Source: Candidatus Dormiibacterota bacterium
GTDB lineage: Bacteria; Acidobacteriota; Polarisedimenticolia; Gp22-AA2
NCBI GenBank assembly: GCA_035635555.1
Contig: DASQAT010000004.1
Location: forward strand, 1 to 64,000
Length of the DNA stretch: 64,000 bases
Reading direction: 5' to 3'
Shown one piece after another: positions 17,445-30,200 of the stretch. Both the position numbers and the translations under genes were made by a program. Under the pieces are notes generated by a model. The model worked only from the letters and a program-made list of their open reading frames with translations. It did not search any database and was not told where the DNA came from. Positions within the stretch are counted from its first letter, which is position 1. Every line of letters starts with the position of its first letter.

Positions 17445-17474
17445 AACAGACACCTCGCAGTCGAGGGAGACACC

Positions 17475-19150
<1,676 letters not shown>

Positions 19151-19151
<1 letters not shown>

Positions 19152-19209
19152 CGCAGGCCGGTCCGGCCTGATGTTCACGTCGGACCGTCGTCCCTGCGCT
19201 TTGTTTTTA
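19151..19209 (+). terminator. Intrinsic terminator after leuA
   Basis: Outer arms GCGCAGG (19151-19157) and CCTGCGC (19193-19199) enclose inner arms CGGTCCG and CGGACCG, followed directly by TTTGTTTTT. It would end or attenuate transcription between leuA and the downstream leuD/leuB genes, so part of the operon may need read-through or a separate promoter. Confidence 0.75.
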
Positions 19210-19260
19210 GAGGGACCGTGAAGGAACTGGAAGAGCAGTCGAGCGCTGTCCGGCTCCGTG

Positions 19261-19328
19261 GTTCTTTCTGCCGCCGGAGGGGGAGGTCATCATGGGCGTG
19301 TCCCACGCTGACCGCCGGCGGCAGGAAC
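19261..19328 (+). promoter_or_regulatory. Hairpin in the leader of the leuD-like gene
   Basis: CTGCCGCCGG (19268-19277) pairs perfectly with CCGGCGGCAG (19315-19324), extended by GTTC/GAAC after a 3-nt bulge. The loop contains a GGGGGAGG stretch and the ATG at 19292, so the structure could mask a ribosome-binding site. It follows the leuA terminator, suggesting post-terminator control of leuD-leuB (inference). Confidence 0.45.
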
Positions 19329-19354
19329 AACCACGGGGGAGGGAATCCACGACC

Positions 19355-19732
19355 ATGAGAGGCAGGGCGCACGTCTACGCGGGGGCGCGCATCAGCGCCG
19401 ACGACATCATTCCCCTGCGGCACCAGAACGGGGGTGCCGAGGAGGACCTCGGCGCCGGCATCGCAGCGGTCGTGGCGGTCTCGTTCTCGCGCCTGTTCTT
19501 CAGGAATGCCCTCAACAACGGCTTCATCGTCGTGGAGTGTCCCGAGGCGGTGAGGCAGGCGGCGGTCGGAGATCTCCTGGAGGTCGATCTGCGGGACGCG
19601 GCGGTGAGGAACCTGACGAAGGGGGAATCCTACCGCTTCGTGCCGCCCACGCCGTTCGCGATGGAGATCCTCGAGGCCGGCGGTCTCCTGCCGTACGTCC
19701 TGAGACAGACGACGGGGGCCTCGAGTGCCTGA
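19355..19732 (+). CDS. leuD: Internally shortened LeuD-like protein (3-isopropylmalate dehydratase small subunit)
   Basis: This 125-residue protein matches LeuD at both ends: an N-terminal [19 protein letters not shown], then [24 protein letters not shown] and VECPEAVR, and a C-terminal [12 protein letters not shown]. The middle of the family (about 40 residues, including the GxNFGxGSSREHA signature of the aconitase swivel) is absent; the sequence jumps from [10 protein letters not shown] to [11 protein letters not shown]. Such a product may be inactive. The large subunit gene leuC is also missing here. Another start at ATG 19292 would add 21 residues unlike LeuD. It overlaps leuB by 8 bp, so it may survive as a coupling cistron, or be an assembly deletion. 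Confidence 0.7.
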   Translation: MRGRAHVYAGARISADDIIPLRHQNGGAEEDLGAGIAAVVAVSFSRLFFRNALNNGFIVVECPEAVRQAAVGDLLEVDLRDAAVRNLTKGESYRFVPPTPFAMEILEAGGLLPYVLRQTTGASSA

Positions 19733-20825
19733 GGCGAAGCGCTCGCGCGTTGTCCTCCTGCCGGGCGACGGCATCGGCCGCGAGGTCGTCGCCGAGGCCG
19801 TCCGCGTGCTGGAGATGGTGGCGCGGCAGGCGGGCGTGGTCCTCGAGATGGAGGAGCACCCCGTGGGGGGTGCCGCGTACGACAGCGTCTCGGAGCCGCT
19901 GCCGCAAAAGACCTTCGAGGCGGCCCGCGCCGCGGATGCGGTCCTGCTCGGGGCCGTGGGCACGCCGAGGCATGACGGACTGCCGCGACACCTTCGCCCG
20001 GAGCAGGCGCTCCTGGGGCTGCGTCAGGGGCTCGGGGTCTACGCGAACCTGCGGCCCGTGAGACTCCACCCGGCCCTCCTGCAGGCGTCCCCCCTGCGGC
20101 CGGACGTCGTGGGGGGCACGGATCTGCTGATCGTGCGCGAGCTGACAGGGGGGCTCTACTTCGGTTCGCCGCGCGGTGTTTCCGGTGAGGGGGATGAACG
20201 CCTGGCCACGAACACCATGGCCTACACCGTGGCGGAGATCCGGCGCATTGCACGGGTGGCGTTCGAGGCGGCGCGCGGCAGGAGAAGGAAGGTGACGTCG
20301 GTGGACAAGGCGAACATCCTGGAGGTCTCGCAGCTCTGGCGCGAGGTGGTGAGCGACACCGCCCGGGAGTACCCGGACGTCCTCCTCGAGCACCTGTACG
20401 TCGACAACGCGGCCATGCAGCTTTTGGCCCGCCCCAGGGACTTCGACGTCGTCCTCACCGAGAACACGTTCGGCGACATCCTCAGCGACGAGGCGGCCAT
20501 GCTGGCCGGCGGGATCGGGATGCTGCCGTCCGCCAGCCTGGGAGAAGGGCCCGGTCTGTACGAGCCGGTGCACGGGTCGGCGCCGGAGATCGCCGGTCGC
20601 GGCATCGCCAACCCGCTGGCGGCGATCCTCTCGGCGGCCATGCTGCTGCGCCACTCGCTCGGCCTGCCGCGCGAGGCCGCGCGCGTCGAGGAGGCGGTCG
20701 GAAGGGTCCTGGACGACGGGGCGCGCACGGCCGATCTGGCGCGACCGGGACAGAAGTCGATCGGCACGCGCGACATGGGGGACGTGGTGTGCGGCGCCCT
20801 CGAGCGCGGCAGGCGGGCCTCGTGA
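19725..20825 (+). CDS. leuB: 3-isopropylmalate dehydrogenase
   Basis: This is a 366-residue NAD-dependent dehydrogenase of the isocitrate/isopropylmalate family, the third step of leucine synthesis. [10 protein letters not shown] opens the nucleotide fold; [15 protein letters not shown] carries the substrate-binding arginines; [25 protein letters not shown] and the metal-binding DNAAMQL / [13 protein letters not shown] blocks follow, then [18 protein letters not shown] start at 19725, overlapping the leuD-like gene by 8 bp. Length and motifs are complete, unlike its upstream neighbour. Confidence 0.93.
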   Translation: MPEAKRSRVVLLPGDGIGREVVAEAVRVLEMVARQAGVVLEMEEHPVGGAAYDSVSEPLPQKTFEAARAADAVLLGAVGTPRHDGLPRHLRPEQALLGLRQGLGVYANLRPVRLHPALLQASPLRPDVVGGTDLLIVRELTGGLYFGSPRGVSGEGDERLATNTMAYTVAEIRRIARVAFEAARGRRRKVTSVDKANILEVSQLWREVVSDTAREYPDVLLEHLYVDNAAMQLLARPRDFDVVLTENTFGDILSDEAAMLAGGIGMLPSASLGEGPGLYEPVHGSAPEIAGRGIANPLAAILSAAMLLRHSLGLPREAARVEEAVGRVLDDGARTADLARPGQKSIGTRDMGDVVCGALERGRRAS

Positions 20826-20842
20826 GCCGGGGGAAGGGGACG

Positions 20843-22654
20843 GTGGCGCCGACGCAGGACACGATCGGAATGAAGACGGCCTCGGCAACGGCGGCGCCCG
20901 CCCCCGGGCCCGAGATCGAAATGCGCGGGGCGAAGATCCTGATCGAGAGCCTGCTGCGCGAAGGCGTGAGCACGATCTTCGGCTACCCGGGCGGGGCGAT
21001 CCTGCACGTCTACGACGAGCTGGCGCACGCGCGCGACCGGCTGAGCCACGTGCTGGTGCGCCACGAGCAGGGGGCCGTGCACGCCGCCGAGGGGTATGCC
21101 CGCTCGACCGGGAAGGTCGGCGTCGTCATGGTCACCTCCGGTCCCGGGGCGACCAACTGCGTGACCGGCCTGACGAACGCGCTGATGGACTCGACGCCGA
21201 TCGTCTGCATCACGGGGCAGGTGGCGACCCACCTGATCGGCAACGACGCATTCCAGGAGGCGGACGTGGTCGGCATCACGCGCCCGTGCACCAAGTACAA
21301 CTACCTGGTGAAGGACGTGCGCGATCTGGCGCGCGTGGTGAAGGAGGCGTTCCACATCGCGCGCAGCGGGCGGCCGGGGCCGGTCGTCATCGATCTGCCG
21401 AAGGACGTCACTGCGGCGCGGACGAAGTTCGCGTACCCCGACAGGGTCGATCTCCCGTCGTACCGGCCGGCCGGCGACGGCGACATCGCCCGGGTCCGCG
21501 AGGCGGTCGCGCTGATGGTGAAGGCCGAGCGGCCGATCCTCTACGTCGGGGGGGGCGTGGTCAACGCCGACGCCGCCGACGAGCTCCGTCTCCTGGCGGA
21601 GGCGCTCAACCTGCCGGTCACGCCGACCCTGATGGGGCTCGGCGGGTTCCCGGGCGGCCACCCGCTCTGCCTCGGCATGCTCGGCATGCACGGCACCTAC
21701 GCCGCCAACATGGGCGTCTCCAACGCCGACCTGCTCATCGCCATCGGGAGTCGTTTCGATGATCGCGTCACCGGCCGCCTCAAGGATTTTGCGCCAGGGG
21801 CGAAGGTGATCCACGTCGACGTCGATCCGTCCTCCATCAACAAGAACCGCGTCGTCGAAGTCGGCATCGTCGGCGACGCGCGCCGGGTGCTGCGGCAGAT
21901 GCTCGACGTGCTGGCGCGCGAGGTGCGTCTCGAGGGGCCGCCGCCCCGCGCGGAGTGGTGGCCGCAATTGCGCGAGTGGTCCGCCGCCCACCCGTACCGC
22001 TACAAGAAACGCCGCGGTGTGATCATGCCGCAGGCGGTCATCGAGGAGCTCAGCCGGCTCACCGACGGAGAGGCAATCGTGGCTTCCGACGTCGGCCAGC
22101 ACCAGATGTGGGTGGCCCAATACTACGGCTTCAAGAGGTCCCGTCAGTGGCTGAACTCGGGAGGCCTGGGGACGATGGGCTACGGATTCCCGGCGGCCAT
22201 CGGGGCGGCCAAGGCGCACCCCGGAAGGACGGTGATCTGCGTCACCGGCGACGGCTCCTTCCAGATGTGCATCCAGGAGATGGCGACCGCCATCCAGGAG
22301 AAGGTCGACGTCAAGGTGGTCATCATCAACAACAACTACCTCGGGATGGTGCGCCAGTGGCAGGAGCTGTTCTACTCCCGCACCTACAGCGAGGTCGGGC
22401 TGGAATGGCTGCCGGACTTCGTGAAGCTGGCGGAGGCCTATCACGCGAAGGGTCTCAGGGCCACGAGGCCGGAGGAGATGCGTCAGGTCCTGGAGACGGG
22501 GCTCGGGATGCCGGGTCTGGTCGTGATGGACATGATCGTGTCGCAGGAGGAGGGGGTCTACCCGATGGTGCCGGCCGGCGCGTCCCTGCAGGAGATGGTC
22601 CTGGAGCCCGCGGAAGACGGCTCGGAGGAACCGGAGCCGAGGGACCTGGCATGA
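20843..22654 (+). CDS. ilvB: Acetolactate synthase large (catalytic) subunit
   Basis: This is a ThDP-, FAD- and Mg-dependent enzyme of about 603 residues for valine/isoleucine synthesis. Motifs: [15 protein letters not shown] near the N-terminus, the catalytic Glu in [27 protein letters not shown], and the ThDP motif [17 protein letters not shown]...[15 protein letters not shown]. The start is uncertain: GTG at 20843 follows GGGGAAGGGGA; GTG 20822 or ATG 20870 are possible, differing only in a disordered leader. It ends in a 4-bp ATGA overlap with ilvN. Confidence 0.93.
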   Translation: MAPTQDTIGMKTASATAAPAPGPEIEMRGAKILIESLLREGVSTIFGYPGGAILHVYDELAHARDRLSHVLVRHEQGAVHAAEGYARSTGKVGVVMVTSGPGATNCVTGLTNALMDSTPIVCITGQVATHLIGNDAFQEADVVGITRPCTKYNYLVKDVRDLARVVKEAFHIARSGRPGPVVIDLPKDVTAARTKFAYPDRVDLPSYRPAGDGDIARVREAVALMVKAERPILYVGGGVVNADAADELRLLAEALNLPVTPTLMGLGGFPGGHPLCLGMLGMHGTYAANMGVSNADLLIAIGSRFDDRVTGRLKDFAPGAKVIHVDVDPSSINKNRVVEVGIVGDARRVLRQMLDVLAREVRLEGPPPRAEWWPQLREWSAAHPYRYKKRRGVIMPQAVIEELSRLTDGEAIVASDVGQHQMWVAQYYGFKRSRQWLNSGGLGTMGYGFPAAIGAAKAHPGRTVICVTGDGSFQMCIQEMATAIQEKVDVKVVIINNNYLGMVRQWQELFYSRTYSEVGLEWLPDFVKLAEAYHAKGLRATRPEEMRQVLETGLGMPGLVVMDMIVSQEEGVYPMVPAGASLQEMVLEPAEDGSEEPEPRDLA

Positions 22655-23211
22655 ACGGCGACGGAACGCGCCATATCCTGTCGATCCTGGTCGAGAACCG
22701 CTTCGGCGAGCTCTGCCGTGTCGTCGGCCTGTTCTCGGGGCGCGGCTACAACATCGACTCGCTGTGCGTGGCGCCGACGTCCGACCCCGCGTACTCGCGG
22801 ATCATCCTGACGACGAACGGCAACGACGTGATCATGGAGCAGATCCTCAAGCAGATCGGAAAGCTCGTCCGGGTGCTCGAGGTCATCGATCTGAACGAGG
22901 TGAACCACGTCGAGCGCGAGATGGCGCTCCTGATCGTGAGCACGCGCACGCCGTCCGAGCGCCAGGAAGTGCTGAATCTCGCGGGAGTGTTCCGCGCCAA
23001 GGTGATCGACATCTCGACCGACGCCATCACCATCGAGACCACCGGCAGCCAGGACAAGGTCGACGCGCTCCTGGGGCTCCTGCAGCCGCTCGGCATCAGG
23101 GACATCGTGCGGACGGGGCCGGTGGCGATCCCGCGGATCAGCGCCGCGCGGGAGTCGGAGGTGGACCGGGGAGAGGCGGCCGACGTGCCCGAGGCGGAGA
23201 GCGCAGTCTAA
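22651..23211 (+). CDS. ilvN: Acetolactate synthase small (regulatory) subunit
   Basis: This 186-residue protein has an N-terminal ACT domain ([31 protein letters not shown]) that binds valine in characterised family members, and a C-terminal ALS_ss_C domain (about 85-160) with [17 protein letters not shown] and [15 protein letters not shown]. It activates and confers feedback inhibition on the catalytic subunit. Its ATG overlaps the ilvB stop by four bases, ensuring stoichiometric synthesis. The last ~20 residues are acidic and variable. Confidence 0.93.
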   Translation: MNGDGTRHILSILVENRFGELCRVVGLFSGRGYNIDSLCVAPTSDPAYSRIILTTNGNDVIMEQILKQIGKLVRVLEVIDLNEVNHVEREMALLIVSTRTPSERQEVLNLAGVFRAKVIDISTDAITIETTGSQDKVDALLGLLQPLGIRDIVRTGPVAIPRISAARESEVDRGEAADVPEAESAV

Positions 23212-23225
23212 TCAGAGGAGTCGAC

Positions 23226-24257
23226 GTGGCGGAAGGAAAGCTGAACATCTTCTACGAGAAGGACGCGGAGCCCGGGCGCCTGAGGGGGAAGAGGATCGCC
23301 GTCCTGGGATACGGCAGCCAGGGGCACGCGCACGCCCTCAACCTGAAGGAAGGCGGTCACACCGTCGCCGTCGGCCTGAAGCCGGGCAGCGCCTCGCGCG
23401 CCAAGGCCGAGGGGGCGGGTCTCTCCGTGATGGACACCGCCGAGGCGGCGCTCTGGGGCGACATCGTCATGATGCTCGTCCCGGACGAGCTGGCTCCGGA
23501 GACGTACGAGAAGGAGGTCGCGCAGGGGCTGCGCGCCGGCAAGCACTTCGCCGTCGCCCACGGCTTTTCGATCCACTTCAGGAAGATCGTCCCGCCGAAG
23601 GACGTGAACGTCTTCATGGTGGCGCCGAAAGCGCCCGGGCATCTCGTGCGGCACGAGTTCACCAAGGGGGCCGGGGTGCCGATGCTCATGGCGGCGCACC
23701 AGGATCCCTCCGGGGACACGCGGGCGGTGGCCCTGGCCTACGCCTGCGCCATCGGCGGCGGCCGGGCCGGCGTCATCGAGACGACCTTCAAGGACGAGAC
23801 CGAGACCGATCTGTTCGGCGAGCAGGCGGTCCTGTGCGGCGGGCTGTCGGCTCTGATCACCGCCGGCTTCGAGACGCTGGTCGAGGCGGGTTACCCGCCG
23901 GAGATGGCCTACTTCGAGTGCCTGCACGAGATGAAGCTGATCGTCGACCTGATCTACGAGGGCGGCATCACGAACATGCGCTACTCGGTGAGCAACACCG
24001 CGGAGTACGGCGACCTGACGCGCGGACCGCGCATCGTGACCGACGAGACACGCAGGGTGATGCGCGAGCTCCTCGCCGGCGTCCAGTCGGGGGCATTCGC
24101 CGACGAGTGGATGGCGGAGCACAAGGCCGGCAAGCCGAACTTCAAGCGGCTCGAGGCGGCCGGCAGGGAGCACCTCATCGAGAGGGTGGGGGAGAGGCTG
24201 CGCGGCATGATGCCCTGGCTGGGGAAGAACCGTCTGGTCGACAGGAGCAGGAACTGA
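23226..24257 (+). CDS. ilvC: Ketol-acid reductoisomerase (class I)
   Basis: This 343-residue enzyme carries out the isomerisation and NADPH reduction of acetolactate. [15 protein letters not shown] near residue 24 is the nucleotide loop; [27 protein letters not shown] and the metal-binding [17 protein letters not shown] follow, then [18 protein letters not shown]. The short C-terminus identifies class I. GTG start at 23226 with GAGGAG five bases upstream. The stop and the next gene's ATG share one base (TGATG). Confidence 0.94.
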   Translation: MAEGKLNIFYEKDAEPGRLRGKRIAVLGYGSQGHAHALNLKEGGHTVAVGLKPGSASRAKAEGAGLSVMDTAEAALWGDIVMMLVPDELAPETYEKEVAQGLRAGKHFAVAHGFSIHFRKIVPPKDVNVFMVAPKAPGHLVRHEFTKGAGVPMLMAAHQDPSGDTRAVALAYACAIGGGRAGVIETTFKDETETDLFGEQAVLCGGLSALITAGFETLVEAGYPPEMAYFECLHEMKLIVDLIYEGGITNMRYSVSNTAEYGDLTRGPRIVTDETRRVMRELLAGVQSGAFADEWMAEHKAGKPNFKRLEAAGREHLIERVGERLRGMMPWLGKNRLVDRSRN

Positions 24258-25240
24258 TGGGCGACGAGGCGTCGGTGCTCGAGAAAGCGGAGGGTCTTCT
24301 CCCGGGGCGGCTGCACGCCGGCCGCGAGGCGCACGCTCCGTGGGTGTGGGTGAACGGCGATTTCGTGCGCACGGAGGAGCTCCGGCTCCACTATTTCAGC
24401 CACGCCCTGCACTACGGCAGCGGCGTGTTCGAGGGAATCCGCTGCTACGAAACGTCCGCCGGGCCCGCCGTCTTCCGCCTGCGCGATCACATGGAGCGCC
24501 TGCTGGCCTCGGCGCGGGTGTACGGCCTGAACCTCGCGCACACGGCGGCCGATCTGGGCGCGGCGGCCCTGGAGACCGTGCGCCGCAACGGCGCGACCAA
24601 CGCCTACATCCGGCCGCTGGTGTACTTCGGCGAGGGGCCGATCCATCTGACGCCGAGCAGCCGCTGCCCGACCGAGGTGTTCATCGCCCTCCGCTCGCTG
24701 GGGACGTACCTGGGCGAGGAGGGGCAGGTGCTCGGGGTGAAGGTGATCCTGTCGTCCTGGAGGAAGTTCGATCGCTCCATGCTGCCGCCCACGGTCAAGG
24801 GGTGCGGCCATTACACGAACTCGATCCTGGCGGCGCAGGAGGCCGCCGCGAAGGGCGCCGCCGAGGCGATCCTCCTGAACGCCGACGGCAGCGTGGCGGA
24901 GGCGACGGGAGAGAACGTGTTCTTCGTCAAGAACGGATTGCTCACGACCAACGGCGACGCCTCGAACATCCTGCCGGGGATCACGCGCGACACGGTCCTC
25001 AGGCTGGCCACCGACCTGGACATGCCCGCCGTCGTCCGGCCGTTCCGGCCGGAGGATCTCCTGGGGGCCGACGAGGTCTTCCTCACCGGCACCGCCGCCG
25101 AGGTGACGCCGGTCGCGGCGATCGACGGCCGGCCCGTTCCCTGCTCGGGGGAGGGGGTCACCGCGCGGCTGCAGAAGGCCTACTTCGACACCGTGCGCGG
25201 GCTCGGCGCCCGATCCGCGCAGTGGCTCTCCCATGCCTGA
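24257..25240 (+). CDS. ilvE: Branched-chain amino-acid aminotransferase
   Basis: This 327-residue class IV PLP aminotransferase performs the final step of Val, Leu and Ile synthesis. Visible are [18 protein letters not shown] near residue 45, the PLP lysine in [11 protein letters not shown] near 180, [20 protein letters not shown], and the C-terminal [12 protein letters not shown] phosphate-binding turn. It carries about 25 extra N-terminal residues before the domain. It starts with ATG 24257 fused to the ilvC stop and overlaps cimA by 8 bp. Confidence 0.93.
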   Translation: MGDEASVLEKAEGLLPGRLHAGREAHAPWVWVNGDFVRTEELRLHYFSHALHYGSGVFEGIRCYETSAGPAVFRLRDHMERLLASARVYGLNLAHTAADLGAAALETVRRNGATNAYIRPLVYFGEGPIHLTPSSRCPTEVFIALRSLGTYLGEEGQVLGVKVILSSWRKFDRSMLPPTVKGCGHYTNSILAAQEAAAKGAAEAILLNADGSVAEATGENVFFVKNGLLTTNGDASNILPGITRDTVLRLATDLDMPAVVRPFRPEDLLGADEVFLTGTAAEVTPVAAIDGRPVPCSGEGVTARLQKAYFDTVRGLGARSAQWLSHA

Positions 25241-26993
25241 GATCCTGAAGCCGATCCCGGCCGCAGTGCCGGAGTACGACGACGGCGGGGGGGATGCCCC
25301 GGCCCGGGGAGAGGTCGAGATCTACGACACCACTCTGCGGGACGGCGCGCAGTCGGAGGAGATCTCCTACTCGGTCGACGACAAGCTGAAGATCCTGCGC
25401 GCCCTCGACCGCCTGGGGGTGCGCTTCGTGGAGGGCGGCTGGCCGGGCGCCAATCCCAAGGACCTGGAGTTCTTCGAGAGAGCGGGGCGCGAGGTGCTCG
25501 CGAACACGCGGCTGTGCGCCTTCGGATCCACGCGCCGTGCGCGCGGCCGGGTCGGAGAGGACGCCGGGCTGCGGACGGTCCTGTCGGCCGGGACGGCCTG
25601 GGTCACGATCTTCGGAAAGTCGTGGGACCACCACGTGCGCGAGGCCCTGCGCACGACGCTCGAGGAGAACCTGGCGATGATCTCCGACAGCGTGCTCTTC
25701 CTGAAGGAGGCCGGGCGGCGGGTCATCTACGACGCCGAGCACTTCTTCGACGGCTACCGGGCCAACCCGGAATACGCCCTGCTCACCCTCCTGGCGGCCG
25801 CCGAGTCCGGCGCCGATCGGATCGTCCTGTGCGACACCAACGGCGGGGCGCTTCCGGACCAGGTGCGCGCCGCGTTCATCGTGGCGCGCTCGCGGCTGGG
25901 GTCGAAGCCGCTCGGGATCCACGCGCACAACGACGGTGAGCTGGCGGTGTCCAACAGCCTCGCGGCCGTCGCGGCCGGCGCCGCGCACGTGCAGGGTACG
26001 ATCAACGGCTACGGGGAGCGCTGCGGCAACGCCAACCTCTGCTCGGTGATCCCGAACCTCGAGCTGAAGCTGGGGCTGCGCTGCCTGCCGGCCGGGTCGC
26101 TCCCTCGCCTGACCGCGACTTCGCGCTGCGTCGGGGAGGTGGCGAACCGCACTCCGAACGGTCACCAGCCGTTCGTCGGGCGCAGCGCCTTCGCGCACAA
26201 GGCCGGCATCCACGTCAGCGCCATCGAGAGGACGAGCCGCGCGTACGAGCACATCGATCCGGCGCGGGTCGGCAACGAGACGCGCGTCCTGGTCTCCGAC
26301 CAGATGGGGGCGAGCAACGTCCTCAACCGGGCGCGCGCACTCGGGATCGATCTCTCCGGCCATCCTGAGACCATGCGTCTCCTTGTCGAGCGCGTCAAGG
26401 AGCTGGAGTACACGGGCTACCAGTTCGAGAACGCCGAAGGGTCGTTCACCCTGCTCGTCCTGGAGGCGCTGGAGAGGCGGCCGCGCTTCTTCACCCTGGT
26501 GGACTACCGGGTGCTCCTGACGGCCGCGGGCTCCCCCGAGGCGACGGTGCGCGTGCGCGTGGGCGACGGGGAGAACCACGCCGTCAGCCTGGGCGTCGGA
26601 CCGGCGCACGCCCTCGACCTGGCGCTCCGCCACGCCCTCGCCGGCGCCTTCCCGGAGATCGGGGAGCTGAAGCTCGTCGACTTCAAGGTGCGCATCCTGG
26701 ACGGCCACGACGGGACCGCCGCCCGCACCCGCGTGCACATCGAGATGGGAGACGCGGAGAGGACCTGGAGCACGACCGGAGTCGACCCGGACATCATCGC
26801 GGCGACGATCCACGCTCTCGTCGAGGGGTACGAGTACGGTCTGCTGCTGCGGCGCACGGCCGGCGTCCTGTCCACAGGCGCCCCGAGCGTCGCCGCCTCA
26901 GGCAACGTCACGCTGCAGCCGCGCGGTGAAGGCCGGCTGCCGATCGTCATTCTCAACGAGATCGATCCGGGTCGTTCGGAGATCGGAGCCTGA
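25233..26993 (+). CDS. cimA: (R)-citramalate synthase
   Basis: This is a 586-residue LeuA-family enzyme. The barrel contains [18 protein letters not shown] near residue 30, [24 protein letters not shown], the metal site [12 protein letters not shown] and [10 protein letters not shown]. This 'GAQ' and 'NGG' set is typical of citramalate synthase rather than isopropylmalate synthase. The C-terminal LeuA allosteric domain (about 425-545) includes [25 protein letters not shown]. It would make citramalate from pyruvate and acetyl-CoA, giving 2-oxobutanoate for isoleucine without threonine. LeuB and the missing LeuCD would serve both leucine and this route. Confidence 0.9.
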   Translation: MPEILKPIPAAVPEYDDGGGDAPARGEVEIYDTTLRDGAQSEEISYSVDDKLKILRALDRLGVRFVEGGWPGANPKDLEFFERAGREVLANTRLCAFGSTRRARGRVGEDAGLRTVLSAGTAWVTIFGKSWDHHVREALRTTLEENLAMISDSVLFLKEAGRRVIYDAEHFFDGYRANPEYALLTLLAAAESGADRIVLCDTNGGALPDQVRAAFIVARSRLGSKPLGIHAHNDGELAVSNSLAAVAAGAAHVQGTINGYGERCGNANLCSVIPNLELKLGLRCLPAGSLPRLTATSRCVGEVANRTPNGHQPFVGRSAFAHKAGIHVSAIERTSRAYEHIDPARVGNETRVLVSDQMGASNVLNRARALGIDLSGHPETMRLLVERVKELEYTGYQFENAEGSFTLLVLEALERRPRFFTLVDYRVLLTAAGSPEATVRVRVGDGENHAVSLGVGPAHALDLALRHALAGAFPEIGELKLVDFKVRILDGHDGTAARTRVHIEMGDAERTWSTTGVDPDIIAATIHALVEGYEYGLLLRRTAGVLSTGAPSVAASGNVTLQPRGEGRLPIVILNEIDPGRSEIGA

Positions 26994-27150
26994 CGGCCAT
27001 GGAACCTCGGACCCCGAGACGACGTTCACTATCACGCCGACCGGCATCTCCTCTGCGCCAGCGGTCAGTACGGCGAACGCTCGAAGGCTGATCCCTCTCC
27101 CCGCAGTTCCCCCGCAGGACTGACGCGCCCGGTCGGCGCCTCCTTGCCTT

Positions 27151-27166
27151 CCGACCGGCCGGTCGG
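27151..27166. promoter_or_regulatory. 16-bp palindrome CCGACCGGCCGGTCGG
   Basis: A perfect palindrome in the 225-bp gap between cimA and the large propeller protein, 17 bp upstream of a TTGACG-N18-TATGTG promoter-like pair (27183-27212). It resembles the CCGACCGGTCGG palindrome in the distal leuA promoter with an extra GGCC centre, so a shared regulator is conceivable. Otherwise the gap shows no gene. Confidence 0.35.
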
Positions 27167-27218
27167 GTCGGAGCGCGGGGTCTTGACGACGACGGGCCGG
27201 CGGTCGTATGTGGGGAAG

Positions 27219-30200
27219 ATGGGACATCGCCCGCGGGCCTTCCTGTGGGCCTCGATCGCCCTGGTCGTGGCGGTCCTGGCCGGCGGGGCCATGCCCCGCG
27301 GCAGGCGCTCGCCTGTCGATGCCCCGGGTCTCATCGGATATCTGTACGTGAACGAGGGGACCGCCGACCGGAACGACCCGGAGGCGGACAACGTCGTCGC
27401 GGGGTTCGCCGCCTTCGCCGACGGGGCGCTGGCTCTGCTTCCCTCATCCCCCTGGTCCACAGGAGGGAAAGGGACATCGGGACCGGTGTTCCTGGCGGCC
27501 CCGCGCATCGGCATCGGTCCGGACGCCCGGCATCTGTTCGTGGCCAACTGGGGGAGCCACAGCCTCGCCGTCTTCGACATCACCGACGACGGCTCGCTGC
27601 GGGCCATCGAGGGCTCGCCGTTCGACAGCAGGGGCCTGCATCCGGAAGGGCTCGCGCTGTCACCCGACGGCCGCTTCCTGTTCGTGGGGCACTCGGGCGA
27701 TCATTCGATCGTGTCGTTCGTCCTCGACGGGGGCGGGCGCCCGGAGCCCGCCTCCACGTTCGCGATCGATACGGAGCCGGACGGACTGGCGACGACACCC
27801 GACGGGCGGTTCCTCCTGGCGAGCCTGCCGTCCCTGGGACGGATCGCGGTGCTGCGGGTCGCCGCGGACGGCGGCCTGTCGCACGTCCCCGGCTCTCCGT
27901 TCGACGCCGACGCCGGCGCCGCGGACGGCATCGTCCTGGGCCGCGGCGGGGCCCTGGCCTATGTCGCCGATGCCAGGTCGTTCCGTACCGAGCTCAGTCT
28001 CTACTCGCTCGATCCGCGCGGGGTCCTGCGCTCCGTTCCGGGCTCCCCCTTCGGCAGGCCGGGTCCCGCGGCGAACATCCTTCACCTCATCCCCGGCGGC
28101 GCCGTCCTCGCCGCCGCGCTGCCGGACATCGACCGCGTCGCCGGCTTCGCCATCGGCGCCGACGGGCGACCGTCGCCCGCGCCGGGCTCACCGTTCAGGG
28201 GCGGTCCGCTCGGCACGGCGCCGACCGGAATGGCGACCGATCCGCTCGGTCGCTACCTGTACGTCGCCGACGCCACGAGCGACGCGATCTCCGTGCTGCG
28301 CCCGGATTCCCAGGGCCGTCTGCTGCTGGCGGCGGACGGCGTGCGCACCGGAGTTCACGGCCTGCCGCTCTCCGGTCTGGCGTTCGCGGCCGCGGGGGAC
28401 GAGGACGGTGACGGGATCGAGGCGGTGATCGACAACTGCCGGGCGATCGCCAACGCCTCGCAGTCGGACGCCGACGGCGACGGCCGGGGCGACGCCTGCG
28501 ACGATTGTCCGCTGGTCCAGGACGCCGCGCAGCGCGACGCCGACGGCGACGGCGCGGGGGACGCGTGCGACGACGATCGGGACGGCGACACGATTCCGGA
28601 CGCGAGCGACGTGTGCCCGGACCGGGCGGACCCCGATCAGGCCGACACCGATCGGGACGGCGTCGGCGACGCCTGCGACAATTGTCCCTCGTCGCCCAAC
28701 CCCGGCCAGGAGGACGCGGACGCCGATCTCGAGGGAGATGTCTGCGCCCGCCCGTTCACCCGGATCGGCTGGCTGTACGTCCTGACCAACGCCGCGGACA
28801 ACTCGCTGGCCGCCTGGGAGGTCGACACGCTCGGGCGCCTGCGCCGGCTGCCCGGTTCCCCCTTTCCCACGGGTGGCCGGGGGCCGCTGGCCTCGACCCT
28901 GTTCGCGCCCCAGCGCCTCGCCGTGCTGCGCGGCGCGCCGTCCATCCTGTTCGCCTCCAACGAGGGGAGCCACGACCTGAGCGCCTTCCGCATCCAGCCG
29001 GACGGCCGGCCCGAGCTCGTCCCCGGCTTCCCGCGCGCGACCGGCGGCCTCTTTCCGGCGGCCCTGGCGATCCACCCGGGCGGTCCCTACCTCGCCGCGG
29101 CGAATCTCTCCCAGATCAGCCTGTTCCTCGTGAAGCGCTCGACCGTCGACCTGACTCCCGTGCCCGGTTCGCCCATCCCCGTGACCGGCTCCGTGGGGGG
29201 ACTGGCCTTCCCGGCGGACGGCAGGATCCTCGAGGTCGCGCTCACCGACCTGGGTTCGGCGCGGGCGATCCGGTTCAAGGCGCCGTTCCCCGTGGTGAAC
29301 GGCTCCGCCGCCGGCATCAGCGGCGCTTCGACCGCGGGCCTCGCGTTCAACGCCGCGGGGACTCGCGTCTACATCGGAGGGGCCACCGCGGGCCCGTCCA
29401 TCGCCGGGGGGTTCAGCATCGATTTGAACGGCAGGGCGACAGCGCTCCCTCGCTCGCCGCAGGGGGGCGGGGGGATCAACTCCAACGTCGTCCTGGTCTC
29501 GCCCCGCGACCGTTTCCTGTACGTCTCGAACCAGGGAAGCGACACGATTGCCGGGTTCCGGCTGGAGGCCTCCGGAGCCATGGCGCCGCTGCCGGCGACA
29601 CCCTTCGCCAACGCCCCCTTCGGGGCCGTTCCCGTCGGCCTGGCGACCGACACGCTCGGCCGCCTCCTGTTCGCGGCCGACGCGGGGGACGACGCCGTCA
29701 CCGTGCTGAGGATCGAGAAGGACGGGTCCCTCCTGCCCGTCGGGAGGGCCGAGAAGACCGGCGCCATCGGCGGCCGGCCGCTCGGCGGGATCGCGTTCGT
29801 GCCGTCGGGGGACGAGGACGGAGACGGCGTCGATTCGCTGGTCGACAACTGCCCGGCGGCGGCCAATCCGGGACAGTCGGACGCGGACCTCGACGGCGCG
29901 GGGGACGCCTGCGACGACTGTCCGGGGCTCCGGAACCCCGGTCAGGAGGACTCGGACGGCGACGGTGTCGGCGACGCCTGCGATCCCGATCCCGACGGCG
30001 ATGGTCTCCTCGCGCCCGAGGACAGCTGTCCGCTCGATGCCGACCCGCAGGACGTCGACCGTGACGCCGACGGCACCGGCGACCTGTGCGATCCATGTCC
30101 TGACGATCCGAAGAACGACGAGGATCAGGACGGGAGCTGCGCGGGGGTCGATAACTGTCCGGCGAAACCGAACCCGCGTCAGGAGGACGCGGACGGTGAC

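Noticed and set aside
17343-17474. In-frame GTG at 17343 as the leuA start
   Set aside because: It has a good GGAGGG, but the extra 44 codons have atypical composition, no homology to LeuA, and contain a strong promoter ending near 17444; GTG 17475 has its own ribosome-binding site.
16905-17474. T-box leader or leucine leader peptide for the leuA operon
   Set aside because: No Leu-rich short frame and no T-box consensus were found; the conserved elements present are the SAM-I riboswitch on the other strand and promoters.
27144-27218. An upstream start extending the giant exported protein by 25 residues
   Set aside because: The signal peptide begins at ATG 27219; the extension would bury it and crosses promoter-like sequence.
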